Assembly: GCA_963749485.1 (NCBI GenBank)
Contig: CAVVMV010000007.1
Span: 1-64,000 of the forward strand
Direction: 5' to 3'
DNA from: JAZGGS01 sp963749485
GTDB lineage: Bacteria; Bacteroidota; Ignavibacteria; Ignavibacteriales; Ignavibacteriaceae
Length of the DNA: 64,000 nucleotides
The position numbers and the translations under genes were made by a program. Shown here one piece after another: positions 1 through 9,661 of the stretch (positions are counted from its first letter, which is position 1; each line of letters begins with the position of its first letter). The notes below the pieces were generated by a model. The model searched no databases and was not told the DNA's origin. It was given only the letters and a program-made list of their open reading frames with translations.

Positions 1-1011
1 GTCTAACTAAAAAAGACATTGTTTTTCTACTATCTCTTAATGATCCATTAGATGTTAAACTTCTGTATCAAAAAGCAGATGAAGTGAGGAAAGAATATTG
101 CGGGGATGATGTTCACTTAAGGGGAATAATTGAGTTTTCCAATTATTGTGATCAGCACTGCCTTTATTGCGGTTTGCGGCTCCATAATACCGGGTTGGAA
201 AGATACCGAATGACAAAGGAAGAGATTATTAATGCTGCGCACTTTATTTATGAATCAGGTATAAGAACAATTGTTTTACAATCCGGCGAGGATCATAAAT
301 TTGATTGCAAAGATATTGAAGAGATAATAACCGCGATAAAAAAGGATCTGGATGTAGCAATTACACTTAGCACCGGCGAAAGAGAATTTTATGAATACAA
401 AAGATGGAAAGATGCCGGGGGCTGATCGTTATCTTTTAAAGCATGAAACTGCAAATCCAAAACTTTATTCCGTTTACCACCAGGGAGATGAACTGGATGA
501 AAGAATTGAGCATATAAAATATTTAAAATCAATCGGGTTCCAGGTTGGCAGCGGAAATATTATAGGATTACCACAGCAAACAATTGAAGATATCGCAAAT
601 GATATCCTTTTACTAAAAGAGTTAGATGTTGATATGTGTTCAATCAGTCCTTTTGTTCCTTCCCAAAATACACCCTATAGGAATGAAGAGAATGGCGATA
701 TAAATTTAGTGCTGCGCACAATGGCGGTTGCACGAATTGTTTTAAGGAATTCACACATTCCTGCAACAACTGCACTTGCTACTTTAGATTCTGATGGAAG
801 AGAAAAAGGATTGGATGTTGGAGCAAATGTGATAATGCCAAACTTCACTCCACAGCCCTACAAAGAAAAGTATCTTATTTACGAAAACAAAGCACGTACA
901 GATAGAAATCCAGAATCTTTAGTAAAACAGTTGCATAAATTAATTGAATCAGTGGGAAGAAAAGTTGGAAAGACTAAAGGACATTCATTAAAAGTAAAGG
1001 AAGAAGCTTAA
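1..1011 (+). CDS. hydE: [FeFe]-hydrogenase maturase HydE (radical SAM), 5' partial, one frame break
   Basis: HydE is a radical SAM enzyme that helps build the dithiolate-containing subcluster of the [FeFe]-hydrogenase H-cluster. The reading frame is already open at base 3, so the start lies outside the window. The cluster motif CDQHCLYC (CxxxCxxC) is encoded near 145-170, followed by the GGE-like stretch LQSGED. The frame breaks in a run of five G at 417-421. With four G the protein reads on as KDAGADRYLLKHETA, as in the family, to the stop at 1011. The C-terminal half carries GNIIGLPQQT and ATTALATLD. The track-style start at 391 is an artefact of the break. BioB/PylB-type relatives are possible, but the overall sequence fits HydE best. 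No other hydrogenase gene is visible. Confidence 0.88.
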
Positions 1012-1079
1012 TTTTCCTGTTATTTTATTTCCTTATAAAATTTCTCCACCAAAATTTATTTGGGAATATCTAATACTTA

Positions 1080-3175
1080 TTAGTACTCTCCCTCATAATC
1101 TTTTTTCAATTCAGCCATGCTTTGGGGATCGCCTATAATTGTTAATCTATCACCTTCAAGAATAACTGTGCTTCCCTTTGGAACAATTGTTTGACCCTGT
1201 CTTCGTAAAATAGCAACCAGGCAGCCTTCAGGAAATCGTATGTCTTTCAGTGCTTTATCAATCAGAACATCACTCGAGCTGTCGCGCTCTACAAGCAGGG
1301 ATAGCAGCCGGTCTTCGTGCAGCACTGCTTCTTTCAGTTCCTGTTCATCATTTGCACTCTGCCATTCTTCTGCAAAACTATCTTCTTCAACTCTTCCTGC
1401 AATCTGTGCTAAAATTCTTAAATGTTGTGTGGGGTCTTTCTCCGGACTTACTAAAAAGAAAATTGCACCTACATCAGCTTCATCTTCATCATCGTGGTCT
1501 TTAAGTGGATCCCTGAATTTAATATGAATTCCCTCCCTTCCCCTGGCTAAAACCAATTCTGCATGATCTAATCCTCTCAACCTGAGGTGAGGGAGAGCAA
1601 TACCATGAGTAACGGGAGTTGCACCCATTCTTGTTCCATCTAAAAACATCTTCTCAATTTCCGATGGAGTGCTATCAACAAACTGCGATATCCATTCAGA
1701 AGCTTTACGTACTGCGGTTTCAAAAACTTCTTTTTCTTTATAATCAATAACAAAGCTTCTTGTTACAATATCATCAAATGGATCCGATTCTCGCAATCCT
1801 TTTTCTTTAAGAATTCCTCTCAGCTCTGTATCCAGCCCGTCAAAACGCAGTCTGCCCAGCCGTTCGAACAGGTGATAGATTGCACCTGTGCGCACAACTT
1901 TGTTCCGTGCATAGTACCAGTACCACGCTGCACCAACAGCAATAAGCCCAAGGCTGAAGAGCAACGGAAAAATTCCCATTTCATAAATCAAAACAAAAGG
2001 AAGAACTATACCTAACAAATGCAGCCACGGATATAGCGGTGATTTGAAACCGGGATCATATGCTTCAATTTTGCTTTCGCGTATAATAATTACTGCAAGG
2101 CAAATAAACGCAAAAACGAGTAGCTGGAATGAGCTTGCCAGTTTTGCAATTCCAATTGGATCAAGAAAAATCAAAATTATAATAATGGTTCCTATTGTTG
2201 CAAGAATTGCAAAGAATGGTGTGCCCCATCTGCTTAGTTTCTGGAAAAATCTTGGAAGAAGATGATCTCTGCTTAAAGCCAGCGGGTAGCGTGATGCAGC
2301 AAGGGTTCCGCCGTTAGCAACAGATATAAAAGCAAACAACGCGGCTAACGAAAGAAGTATAACACCGGCATCGCCAAAAATATACTTAGCGGCAGTGGCT
2401 ACAGGAGTAAGATCACCCTTGAGTTCTTCCATCGGAATAATACCCACCATAACTATTGTTCCTAAAAAATAGATTATAACTGCACTGCCAATTGCAAGAA
2501 AAATTCCCAAAGGAAGATTGCGTTCAGGATTTTTTACTTCTTCTGAAAGAGATGCAATGTTTGTAATTCCAACATAGCTTATATAAACTAATCCTGCTGC
2601 AGAAAGAATTGACGACCAGCCGGAGGAAAGAAAACCACTAAAATTTACCTCGCTTATTTTCGGAACTCCACCGCCAATAAAAATAAGGAGTAAAAATAAG
2701 AAGCATAGTAATTAATACAACCTGCAACTTTCCACTTCGCTTCGATCCAAAAGTACTTAGCATTCCAAGCACAAAAGCAATTAATATTGCCACTGGAACA
2801 ATTTCCACATGTAGGGAAAAACAAATTGATGTAAGCACCCATTCCAATAAGTGCAAACGAAACTTTTAATACTAAAGCTGCCCAGGTACCAAATCCACCA
2901 ATCGTTCCAACCATTGGTCCCATTGTACGATCGAGGAAATAATAAACACCTCCTGCTCTTGGCATTGCAGTTCCAAGCTCAATTATGCTAAGCATTGCAG
3001 GGATAAGCGGAATTACAGCAATTAAATAAGCCAGCGGTAGTGCGGCTCCGGCTTCGACAGCTGCCAATCCAGGTAACAGGAAGAACCCTGCACTTAAGGT
3101 AGTCCCGGCAGCTATTGCGTATACGTGAAACAGAGTCAGCTCTTTTTTAAGTCTATCTTTTCGTTTTACAACCAT
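1080..3175 (-). CDS. APC-family amino acid permease with C-terminal EIIA-like and TrkA-C domains (two frame breaks)
   Basis: This is an inner-membrane transporter of the amino acid/polyamine/organocation superfamily. The N-terminal two thirds hold about 12 hydrophobic segments with family motifs such as AAGTTLSAGFFLLPG and MPRAGGVYYFLDRTMG. After the last membrane segment (near 1900) follow a PTS EIIA type-2-like domain with its active-site-like His in GIALPHLR, and a TrkA-C (RCK C-terminal) domain ending LKKDYEGEY. Two one-base insertions, near 2812 and near 2685, split the gene. Removing them joins GAYINLFFP to VEIVPVAILIAF, and ITMLLIF to IGGGVPKISEV. The ATG at 3175 fits the family start. 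The substrate cannot be read from sequence. The cytosolic tail suggests regulation of transport by phosphorylation and nucleotide or ion binding, which is inference. Confidence 0.85.
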
Positions 3176-3495
3176 AAATTAAATGTAATCAAAAAATTGA
3201 TAATTCAAAAAAACTGCAATTGCTATTGATTTAATATTTTTGTCCATGAAACCTAATCTCCTAAATTTAACTCATCAATTTTAGACCAGGTAGGAGTTGA
3301 AAAATATCGTTAAATCTCAAACATAACTTGATGCTCACCTATTATCAGAGAAGTTGCTTGATGAAATTCGACCATAAAACTAATATAGTCGATAAATTTG
3401 CAAGTAATACTTTAAGTCATTTTGTTTAATCTTTGTATTGTATTTACTTAACGTCTACTCTAACTTTGTATTATAAATGCTATGTTAAATAAAGA
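3176..3495. other. Divergent intergenic region, 320 bases
   Basis: This AT-rich spacer separates the minus-strand permease from the plus-strand RlpA-like gene. Apart from the promoter-like pair at 3438-3468 I see no ORF, RNA gene or strong hairpin. The permease promoter should lie here, but I could not pick a convincing site on the minus strand. Confidence 0.6.
3438..3468 (+). promoter_or_regulatory. Bacteroidota-type promoter upstream of the RlpA-like gene
   Basis: TTG at 3438-3440 is followed after 20 bases by TAACTTTG at 3461-3468, an exact match to the TAnnTTTG -7 element used by the Bacteroidota primary sigma factor. A start site near 3475 would give a leader of about 20 bases before the ATG at 3496. 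This is a pattern match only. Confidence 0.55.
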
Positions 3496-4003
3496 ATGAG
3501 GTGTCACTTGAAGTCATTTTCAATAGTGTTTCTAACTTTACTTGTGGTTGGTTTGTTAGGATTTACAGTAGTCAATAATAACAATGGAACTGAAGAGGTA
3601 ATATTAGTTGTTGATGAATTCATCCCTGTTGCAGTAAAAGAGAACACTGTTAAAACTTCGGTGGTTGAGCTTATTAGACCGTGGAACAATGAAAGCTTCC
3701 TGGTATGGTTCCAGGTTTCACGGTAAAAAGACTGCAAATGGTGAAATTTATGATCAAATGGCTTATACAGCGGCTCATAAATCATTAAAGTTTGGAACGC
3801 TGCTTAAGCTTACAAATACAAAATCCGGGAAATCGCTGGTTGTTAGGATAAACGACCGCGGACCTTACATTCCAAGGCGCCAGTTGGATCTTTCCAAAGC
3901 TGCTGCTATTGAACTTGGTGTAATTGCAAACGGTATTGCAAGATTAAAAGTTGAAGAAATAAATTTAAACGGAATTAATAACCCTATTGTAACGGTAAAT
4001 TAA
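3496..4003 (+). CDS. RlpA-like double-psi beta-barrel protein (one frame break)
   Basis: RlpA-family proteins are cell-envelope proteins that bind or cleave peptidoglycan, often at the septum. The first 25 residues form a hydrophobic signal-type segment (FLTLLVVGLLGF). The RlpA-like double-psi barrel fills the C-terminal 100 residues, with ASWYGSRFHGKKTANGE, the conserved VVRINDRGPY and LDLSKAAA. A one-base insertion near 3686 (AACAATG for AACATG) separates the two halves. Removing it gives RPWNMKASWYG. There is no SPOR domain, so this is a short member of about 168 residues. A strong terminator follows at 4030, so it is probably monocistronic. Lytic activity is inferred from the family only. 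Confidence 0.82.
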
Positions 4004-4029
4004 AATTTTTTCATATCCATTTCCTGAAT

Positions 4030-4056
4030 GCCCGGCAATTAGTGTCGGGCTTTTTT
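4030..4056 (+). terminator. Intrinsic terminator after the RlpA-like gene
   Basis: GCCCGGCA (4030-4037) pairs with TGTCGGGC (4043-4050) across a five-base loop, giving an 8-bp stem with one G-T pair. Six T follow directly. It lies 27 bases after the stop codon. Confidence 0.9.
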
Positions 4057-4281
4057 ATACCCAAAATTAATTAATTCAATCTAATTTTATAAATTTAGTT
4101 ACGCTACGTTAGAATTTCGAAACAGATTTAATCTTGACTAACTTTGTTTTCAAAGCTATAAATTTAGTTTATTGTATTGAAAAAAATCTGCAAAAAAAAG
4201 AAAGCATATTGAATAGGAATTATGTTGTAGCAATAACCCAATCAATGTATAACAATCACTAATTTACTGTTACAGTAGAGT

Positions 4282-5241
4282 ATGCAATCAAATCCAAATA
4301 TAACTAATTCATCTGGTACCACTGGTTTAGGGACAAAATATGGTTTCCAGAAATTGAATTCGAAGGATGAAATCACCCGCTTTTATATTTCACATTTTGT
4401 AAGAGATGCTTTTCTTATATTGCTCGGTATTGCCTCAGCTGGTTTTGGGTTGAAAGGATTCCTAATTCCAAACTCATTTATAGATGGTGGCGTTACAGGG
4501 ATATCGCTGCTAACTGAACAGGTAACAGGAATTTCTTTATCAATTTTATTAGTGATCATTAATCTTCCATTCATCATAGTTGGTTACTCACAAATCAGTA
4601 GAGCTTTCGCCATTAAAAGTATTGCGGCAATTGTGGGTCTTGCTTTTGCAGTATATTTTATACCATATCCTGTTATTACTACAGATAAACTTCTAATAGC
4701 AATTTTTGGTGGTTTTTTTCTGGGGCTTGGGATTGGTTTGTCAATGAGAGGCGGAGCAGTTATAGATGGAACTGAGGTACTGGCAGTTTCCCTTAGTAAA
4801 AGAACAGGGCTCACAATAGGCGATATAATATTAATTTTTAATACCATTATTTTTATGTTTGGAGCTTATATTTTATCCGTTGAAATTGCTCTTTATGCTA
4901 TACTAACATATTTAGCAGCATCAAGAACTGTTGATTTCATTATTGAAGGCGTTGAGGAATATACAGGAGTTACTATTGTTTCAGGTAAGAGTGATGAAAT
5001 CAGGCTAGCTATTATTGATAATATGGGCAGAGGAGTTACTCTATACAGTGGTAATCGCGGTTACGGTAAAAATCGGGATGAGTTACAGCATGTGGATATA
5101 GTTTATACTGTAATAACACGGCTTGAACTCTCAAAGCTGAAACGAGAGATAGATAAAATTGACCCGGATGCTTTTATAATAATGAATAGTATAAAAGATG
5201 TCCATGGCGGAATGATAAAAAAAAGACCATTTAAAAAATAA
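4282..5241 (+). CDS. YitT family (DUF161/DUF2179) membrane protein
   Basis: This is a complete, unbroken 319-residue inner-membrane protein. Residues 35-220 hold about six hydrophobic segments with family features such as GFGLKGFLIPNSFIDGG and RGGAVIDGTEVLA. The C-terminal 90 residues form the soluble DUF2179 domain, including GRGVTLYSGNRGY and a final MNSIKDVHGG. The family is widespread in bacteria. Its transport role is unsettled, and substrates are not known with confidence. A TAACTTTG box at 4139-4146 could be part of its promoter, but no good -33 partner is seen. The methyltransferase follows 40 bases later on the same strand. Confidence 0.88.
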   Translation: MQSNPNITNSSGTTGLGTKYGFQKLNSKDEITRFYISHFVRDAFLILLGIASAGFGLKGFLIPNSFIDGGVTGISLLTEQVTGISLSILLVIINLPFIIVGYSQISRAFAIKSIAAIVGLAFAVYFIPYPVITTDKLLIAIFGGFFLGLGIGLSMRGGAVIDGTEVLAVSLSKRTGLTIGDIILIFNTIIFMFGAYILSVEIALYAILTYLAASRTVDFIIEGVEEYTGVTIVSGKSDEIRLAIIDNMGRGVTLYSGNRGYGKNRDELQHVDIVYTVITRLELSKLKREIDKIDPDAFIIMNSIKDVHGGMIKKRPFKK

Positions 5242-5281
5242 TTTGCACACATTGATAATCTATTAACTAACAATTATTAGA

Positions 5282-5836
5282 ATGAAACTAAATATTGGCT
5301 GCGGAAAAGATATTAAGGAAGGATATGTTAATCTTGATGTTGTGGATTACGGCGGAAACCAGATTCATGATCTTAACAAATTTCCATATCCCTACGAAGA
5401 AAATAGTTTTGATGAAGTTTTTGCATCACATATTCTTGAGCACCTTGATAATTTCCACAATTACATTACTGAGATCTACAGGATACTTAAGCCGGGTGGA
5501 TTGTTAATCGTCTATGCACCTTTCTTTCTAAATACAAAATATTTTGGCGAGCCGGATCATAAAATTCCTTTCTCTATAAGAACCTTCGATAATTATGAGT
5601 ACATCGGAAACAGGAAATTGAAATTTTACGAAAAGTGGAAACTCAATCATCGAACAAACTATGAGGGGAAAGCACAGTTTGAAGTGTTGGAAAAGAAGTT
5701 TATCACTTCACATTTTAAAGTATTAAAATGGATGGATTTTATCGTAAATCTTGAACCGGTCATTTATGAAAGATTTTTTGCTGGAATCTTTTCACCGGAA
5801 GAAGTTTACTTTAGATTAAAAGCGATTAAGTCGTAA
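5282..5836 (+). CDS. Class I SAM-dependent methyltransferase
   Basis: This 184-residue protein has a short Rossmann-type methyltransferase fold. Motif I is LNIGCGKD at residues 3-10. The acidic end of strand 2 is NLDVVD, and the post-motif region is FASHILEHL followed by RILKPGGLL, typical of methyltransferases of the type-11 family. The first ATG lies directly at the conserved start of the fold, so the start is secure. The substrate cannot be inferred. The neighbours (YitT upstream, CcmE-like downstream after 158 bases) give no pathway clue. Confidence 0.82.
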   Translation: MKLNIGCGKDIKEGYVNLDVVDYGGNQIHDLNKFPYPYEENSFDEVFASHILEHLDNFHNYITEIYRILKPGGLLIVYAPFFLNTKYFGEPDHKIPFSIRTFDNYEYIGNRKLKFYEKWKLNHRTNYEGKAQFEVLEKKFITSHFKVLKWMDFIVNLEPVIYERFFAGIFSPEEVYFRLKAIKS

Positions 5837-5837
5837 A

Positions 5838-5865
5838 ACGAAAGACGCTAGACATAAGACGGTAG
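5838..5865 (+). repeat. Four imperfect tandem 7-bp units
   Basis: Just after the methyltransferase stop, the sequence runs ACGAAAG, ACGCTAG, ACATAAG, ACGGTAG, which is four copies of an ACRNNAG unit. It is too short to assign a function. Confidence 0.5.
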
Positions 5866-5994
5866 AAACTCAATCGTAAATATCATCATTCTATTTATTT
5901 TACAATTCATTTAATAATGGCATTTCGATTTTCTTAAATACTTGAAAAAATTATTGCTAAATTTCCGTGTTATTATTTAATCATAGAAAGTGAT

Positions 5995-6339
5995 ATGAAA
6001 ATTTTACAAAAATTAATATTACCCGTCTTGCTTTTGCTCGTAATTTTTTTGGTTTACACAATTTACTTTTCTCCAAGCAAGGGTCTAGGATCCTTCTCAG
6101 ATTTTGATCCAAACAACAATGCGGTTAAAGATATAAAAGTTCAACTTGTAGTAGACAAGGGAATTAATAAAGATTCGCACGGTGGAGCCACGTTTTATAC
6201 ATCCGATAAGGGGGGGAATGTTGTTCTTGTTAATGCAGATAAAATTCCTACAGAGATTGAATCTGCAAAAGTTTTAATACTTAGAGGACATTTAAGCCAG
6301 GATAACAGTTTCCATGCGCATGATGTATTACTTGATTAA
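5995..6339 (+). CDS. CcmE-like OB-fold membrane-anchored protein
   Basis: This is a 114-residue protein with one N-terminal membrane anchor (residues 5-26) and a small extracytoplasmic beta-rich domain. The pattern TFYTSDKGGNVVLVNADKIP, then AKVLILRGHLSQDNSFHAHDVLLD read in parts, resembles the OB fold of cytochrome c maturation protein CcmE. The protein stops at the VLLD strand and lacks the His-containing C-terminal tail where CcmE binds haem. No other ccm gene is nearby. It starts 158 bases after the methyltransferase and ends six bases before uvrB, so it may be cotranscribed with uvrB. Treat it as CcmE-like, with the haem role unproven. Confidence 0.6.
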   Translation: MKILQKLILPVLLLLVIFLVYTIYFSPSKGLGSFSDFDPNNNAVKDIKVQLVVDKGINKDSHGGATFYTSDKGGNVVLVNADKIPTEIESAKVLILRGHLSQDNSFHAHDVLLD

Positions 6340-6344
6340 AAACC

Positions 6345-8361
6345 ATGAATAAATTTGTACTCGAATCAAATTATAAACCATCCGGCGATCAACCCAATGC
6401 TATAAAAGAACTTGTTGAAGGAATTAACAGGGGTGATAAATTTCAAACTCTGCTTGGAGTAACAGGCAGCGGAAAGACTTTTACAATCTCCAACGTTATT
6501 CAACAGGTTAACAAACCTGTGCTGGTTATCTCCCATAACAAAACCCTCGCTGCACAGCTTTACTCAGAGTTTAAAGGTTTCTTTCCTAAAAACGCGGTTG
6601 AATTTTTTATAAGCTACTATGATTATTACCAGCCGGAAGCTTATGTTGTTAGAAGTGATCTCTATATCGAAAAAGACTTTTCTATTAATGAAGAAATTGA
6701 CCGCCTTCGGTTAAAAGCTACCACATCATTAATTGAAGGACGATCCGATGTGCTGGTTGTTGCAAGCGTAAGCTGCATTTACGGAATAGGTGCACCGCAG
6801 GAATATGCAGACCAGATTATGTTTGTAAGAAAAGGAGAGAAGCTTGACAGGAAAAAATTCTTAAGAAACCTTATTGATATTCATTTCGTTAGAAACGATG
6901 TGGAATTCACCCGCGGAACATTCCGTGCAAGAGGAGATGTTGTTGAGATTATTCCTGCTTACCAGTATGAAGAAGCATTAAGAATTGAGTTCTGGGATGA
7001 TGATGTAGAGCGGCTCTCAATTATAGATTCAACAACCGGTAAAGTGCTGCAGGAAATTGATTCGGCGCCTATTTACCCTGCAAAATATTTTGTTACAGAC
7101 AGGGATAAACTTCAAAAGGCAGTTTATAATATTGACCTTGAACTTGAGGAACAGCTTAAATATTTCAGATCGGAGGAAAAATATCTTGAAGCACAAAGAA
7201 TTGAACAGCGTACACGTTTTGATATTGAAATGATGAAAGAGATCGGTTACTGTTCCGGGATTGAAAATTACTCACGCCATATGGATGACAGACCACCCGG
7301 ATCAAGACCCTACACTTTGTTCGATTATTTTTCAAAAGATTTTTTATTAATAATAGATGAATCACATGTAACAATTCCGCAATTGAGAGCAATGTATAAC
7401 GGCGATAAAAAAAGGAAGGATACTTTAGTTGAATATGGATTCCGCCTGCCTTCTGCGCTTGATAACAGACCTATGAAGTTTGAGGAGTTTGAAGGTATGC
7501 TTAACCAGGTAATTTTTGTGGGCGCTACACCATCCGATTACGAATTAGAAAAAAGTGGTGGTGTGATTGTTGAGCAGATCATTCGTCCAACCGGTTTGCT
7601 TGATCCTCCAATTGAAGTGCGTCCTATAACCGGGCAGATTGATGATCTTATTGCGGAGATAAGAAAAAGAACTGAGAAGAAAGAACGTACGCTTGTTACA
7701 ACTCTTACTAAAAAGATGGCTGAAGACCTTGCAGATTATTTGGATAAAATTGGTGTGCTTGTAAGATATATTCACAGCGATATAGATTCACTCGAAAGAG
7801 TTGAGATATTACGTGATCTTCGTTTAGGTGAATTTGATGTGCTTGTTGGGGTAAATCTTTTAAGAGAAGGATTGGATCTTCCTGAAGTTTCGCTGGTTGC
7901 AATTATTGATGCAGATAAAGAAGGGTTTCTTACGAAGTGAAAAATCGTTGATGCAGGTTGCAGGCAGAACTGCACGAAACGTAAATGGTAAAGTTATTAT
8001 GTATGCTGATGTCATCACTAAATCGATGCAGAAGACAATAAGCGAAACAAACAGGCGAAGGAAACTTCAAAAAGAATATAATGAGAAGAATAACATAAAA
8101 CCTGTTACCATCTATAAGAGTACGGAAGAGATAATGAATTCAACTTCAATTGCAGATATGCGAAAGAAAGATGAAAAAGAAGATTACGGATTTGCAAAAG
8201 TAGCAGAACCAGTTTTGAAGTACATGGATAAAGAACAAAAGAAAGATTTGATTGAGCAGTTACGCGAACAGATGCATGAAGCAGCAAAAGATTTAGAGTT
8301 TGAAAAGGCAGCTTCCATAAGAGATGAAATTGCCAAGTTAGAGAAGATGGTGAAATCCTAA
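6345..8361 (+). CDS. uvrB: UvrABC system protein B (one frame break)
   Basis: UvrB is the damage-verifying helicase-like subunit of nucleotide excision repair. It receives damaged DNA from UvrA and recruits UvrC. Walker A is GVTGSGKT near residue 40. The beta-hairpin region is YYDYYQPEAYV, the helicase motif is IIDESHVT, and the UVR domain at the C-terminus (LEFEKAASIRDEIAKL) is the UvrC contact. An extra A at 7932 breaks the frame. Without it GFLTK becomes GFLRSEKSLMQVAGRTARN, the expected motif VI, and the protein is about 671 residues, the normal length. The start ATG at 6345 fits the family N-terminus. Confidence 0.96.
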
Positions 8362-8460
8362 TGTCATTCTGAGCCTATGACGGTAGCGAAGAATCTTTTT
8401 GAATAGTTTATACGATTCTTCTCCGAAGGAGTCCTTCGGATATCCTAATAAATTAGGATT
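8362..8460. repeat. Palindromic interspersed-type repeat between convergent uvrB and queD
   Basis: The stretch begins TGTCATTCTGAGC and contains AGCGAAGAATC, which reappears inverted as GATTCTTC about 20 bases later. It then holds two tight inverted repeats. TCCGAAGGA/TCCTTCGGA has a one-base spacer (8422-8440), and ATCCTAAT/ATTAGGAT has a two-base spacer (8442-8459). The opening words resemble dispersed repeats I know from other bacterial genomes of this group. It may also work as a two-way terminator. Confidence 0.6.
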
Positions 8461-8475
8461 CAGAATCAAAATGAA

Positions 8476-8893
8476 TTATAAACTTATTGTCTCTTCCGCA
8501 TAATCTTCATCGGTTTCAGAAACTCTAACCATAATTGCATTTACATTTGCAGGAAATATCAGCATGCTTAATTTGATTCAAAAGATATGTGCAAATATTT
8601 TCCGCAGTTGATTCAAAATCAACAACAACATTTTTTGAATTTAGCTTTTCTAAAAATTCTATTGTAAGCTTATCATCTTTGTTAACAAGGAAAGCGTGAT
8701 CCAGTTTTTCAATAATGGGATTAACTATTTTTTCAATATCATAATAATCTATTACCATTCCGTTTTCATCAAGCTCACCTTCAAACTCAACTAACATTTT
8801 ATATGAATGCCCGTGTATGTTTTTACACTGCCCAAAATGTTCCGGCAGCCTGTGTCCCATTTCCCATTTAAATTCTTTACCTATTTTCATCAT
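8476..8893 (-). CDS. queD: 6-carboxytetrahydropterin synthase QueD (one frame break)
   Basis: QueD converts dihydroneopterin triphosphate to 6-carboxy-5,6,7,8-tetrahydropterin in the queuosine/7-deazaguanine pathway. The zinc-binding histidines are in MGHRLPEH and NIHGHSYK, with the catalytic Cys in FGQCKNIHGH. The frame breaks near 8557, where one extra base in GATATTT is the likely fault. The restored C-terminus reads ADFPANVNAIMVRVSET and ends at the stop at 8476-8478, giving the usual length of about 138 residues. The start overlaps the end of queE (ATGA), and a GGAGT ribosome site precedes two adjacent ATG codons. queE lies directly upstream, so both pathway steps are cotranscribed. Confidence 0.9.
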
Positions 8894-9528
8894 ACTCCTT
8901 TTGTTTCCGGGTGCCAGATAAATTTATGCATCTGTAATTGAAATCTTACTTCCAGCTTATCTTCCAAAATCCAGTTAACTAATGTTAACGGTTCAAGCTT
9001 GCCGAACACAACCGAGGCAAGCAAGGCACATTTATTTTGTAAATCATATTTAACTATTATCTTTTTCATCCAATCATAATCTTCGCGGTTACCTATTACA
9101 AATTTTACTTCATCATCTTTTTTAAGATGATCTACATTTTCATATAAATTTTTATCCATCATTCCACTGGATGGACATTTCAAATCCATAATTATCTTAA
9201 CTCGTTCATCAACTTCTTTTATCGGCATATTTCCCGCAGTTTCCAGCATTACATCAAAATCCTTATCGCATAACTTTTTCATCAGCTTAATGCTTTCATC
9301 CTGCATGAGCGGTTCGCCGCCTGTAACTTCCACAAGCTTGCAGTTGTATTTTTTCACCTCTTCAATTATTTCATCAACCGATCTCTCTTTTCCTTCAAAA
9401 AACGCATATTCGGTATCGCAGTATGTGCAGCGGAGGTTACACCCGGTTAATCGAATAAATACGCACAGAAGCCCGGCATTGGTACTTTCGCCCTGTATTG
9501 AGTGATATATTTCATTCACTTTTAACAT
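8890..9528 (-). CDS. queE: 7-carboxy-7-deazaguanine synthase QueE (radical SAM)
   Basis: QueE is a radical SAM enzyme that rearranges 6-carboxytetrahydropterin to 7-carboxy-7-deazaguanine, the step after QueD. It is intact at 212 residues. The family start YHSIQGES is at residues 8-15, the 4Fe-4S motif CNLRCTYCDTEYAF near residue 31, and the SAM-binding EVTGGEPL near residue 68. The motif here is CxxxCxxC. It overlaps queD by four bases. queC and queF are not in the window. Confidence 0.93.
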   Translation of the reverse strand: MLKVNEIYHSIQGESTNAGLLCVFIRLTGCNLRCTYCDTEYAFFEGKERSVDEIIEEVKKYNCKLVEVTGGEPLMQDESIKLMKKLCDKDFDVMLETAGNMPIKEVDERVKIIMDLKCPSSGMMDKNLYENVDHLKKDDEVKFVIGNREDYDWMKKIIVKYDLQNKCALLASVVFGKLEPLTLVNWILEDKLEVRFQLQMHKFIWHPETKGV

Positions 9529-9588
9529 AAAAAGCAGGATTTTAAGCTATAATTGAAGAAATTGAGGAGTAAAAATACTAAACTAATA

Positions 9589-9621
9589 TTTGACTTCAAA
9601 TGCCCAAATATCTATATTTTG
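9589..9621 (+). promoter_or_regulatory. Likely rpsT promoter
   Basis: TTTG at 9589-9592 is followed after 20 bases by TATATTTTG (9613-9621), close to the Bacteroidota TTTG/TAnnTTTG pair. It would start a leader of about 35 bases before the rpsT ATG at 9662. This is a pattern match only. Confidence 0.45.
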
Positions 9622-9661
9622 TGTTCGTTTTTTTAGAAATTTAGAACAGGAAAACTATTTA

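Noticed and set aside
391..1011. Separate ORF beginning MNTKDGKMPGADRY
   Set aside because: It is the second half of hydE after a one-base insertion in G5 at 417-421. Its first ten residues are out-of-frame sequence.
3176..3495. Riboswitch or small RNA in the divergent spacer
   Set aside because: No stable conserved-looking stem was found, only a promoter-like pair.
7897..8361. Programmed frameshift in uvrB and similar genes
   Set aside because: The sites share no slippery sequence or downstream structure, and over 35 unrelated genes are affected. Errors explain this better.
9590..9661. N-terminal extension of S20 starting at 9590
   Set aside because: The 24 extra residues match no S20, and would overlap the promoter-like site. 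The ATG at 9662 gives the canonical start.
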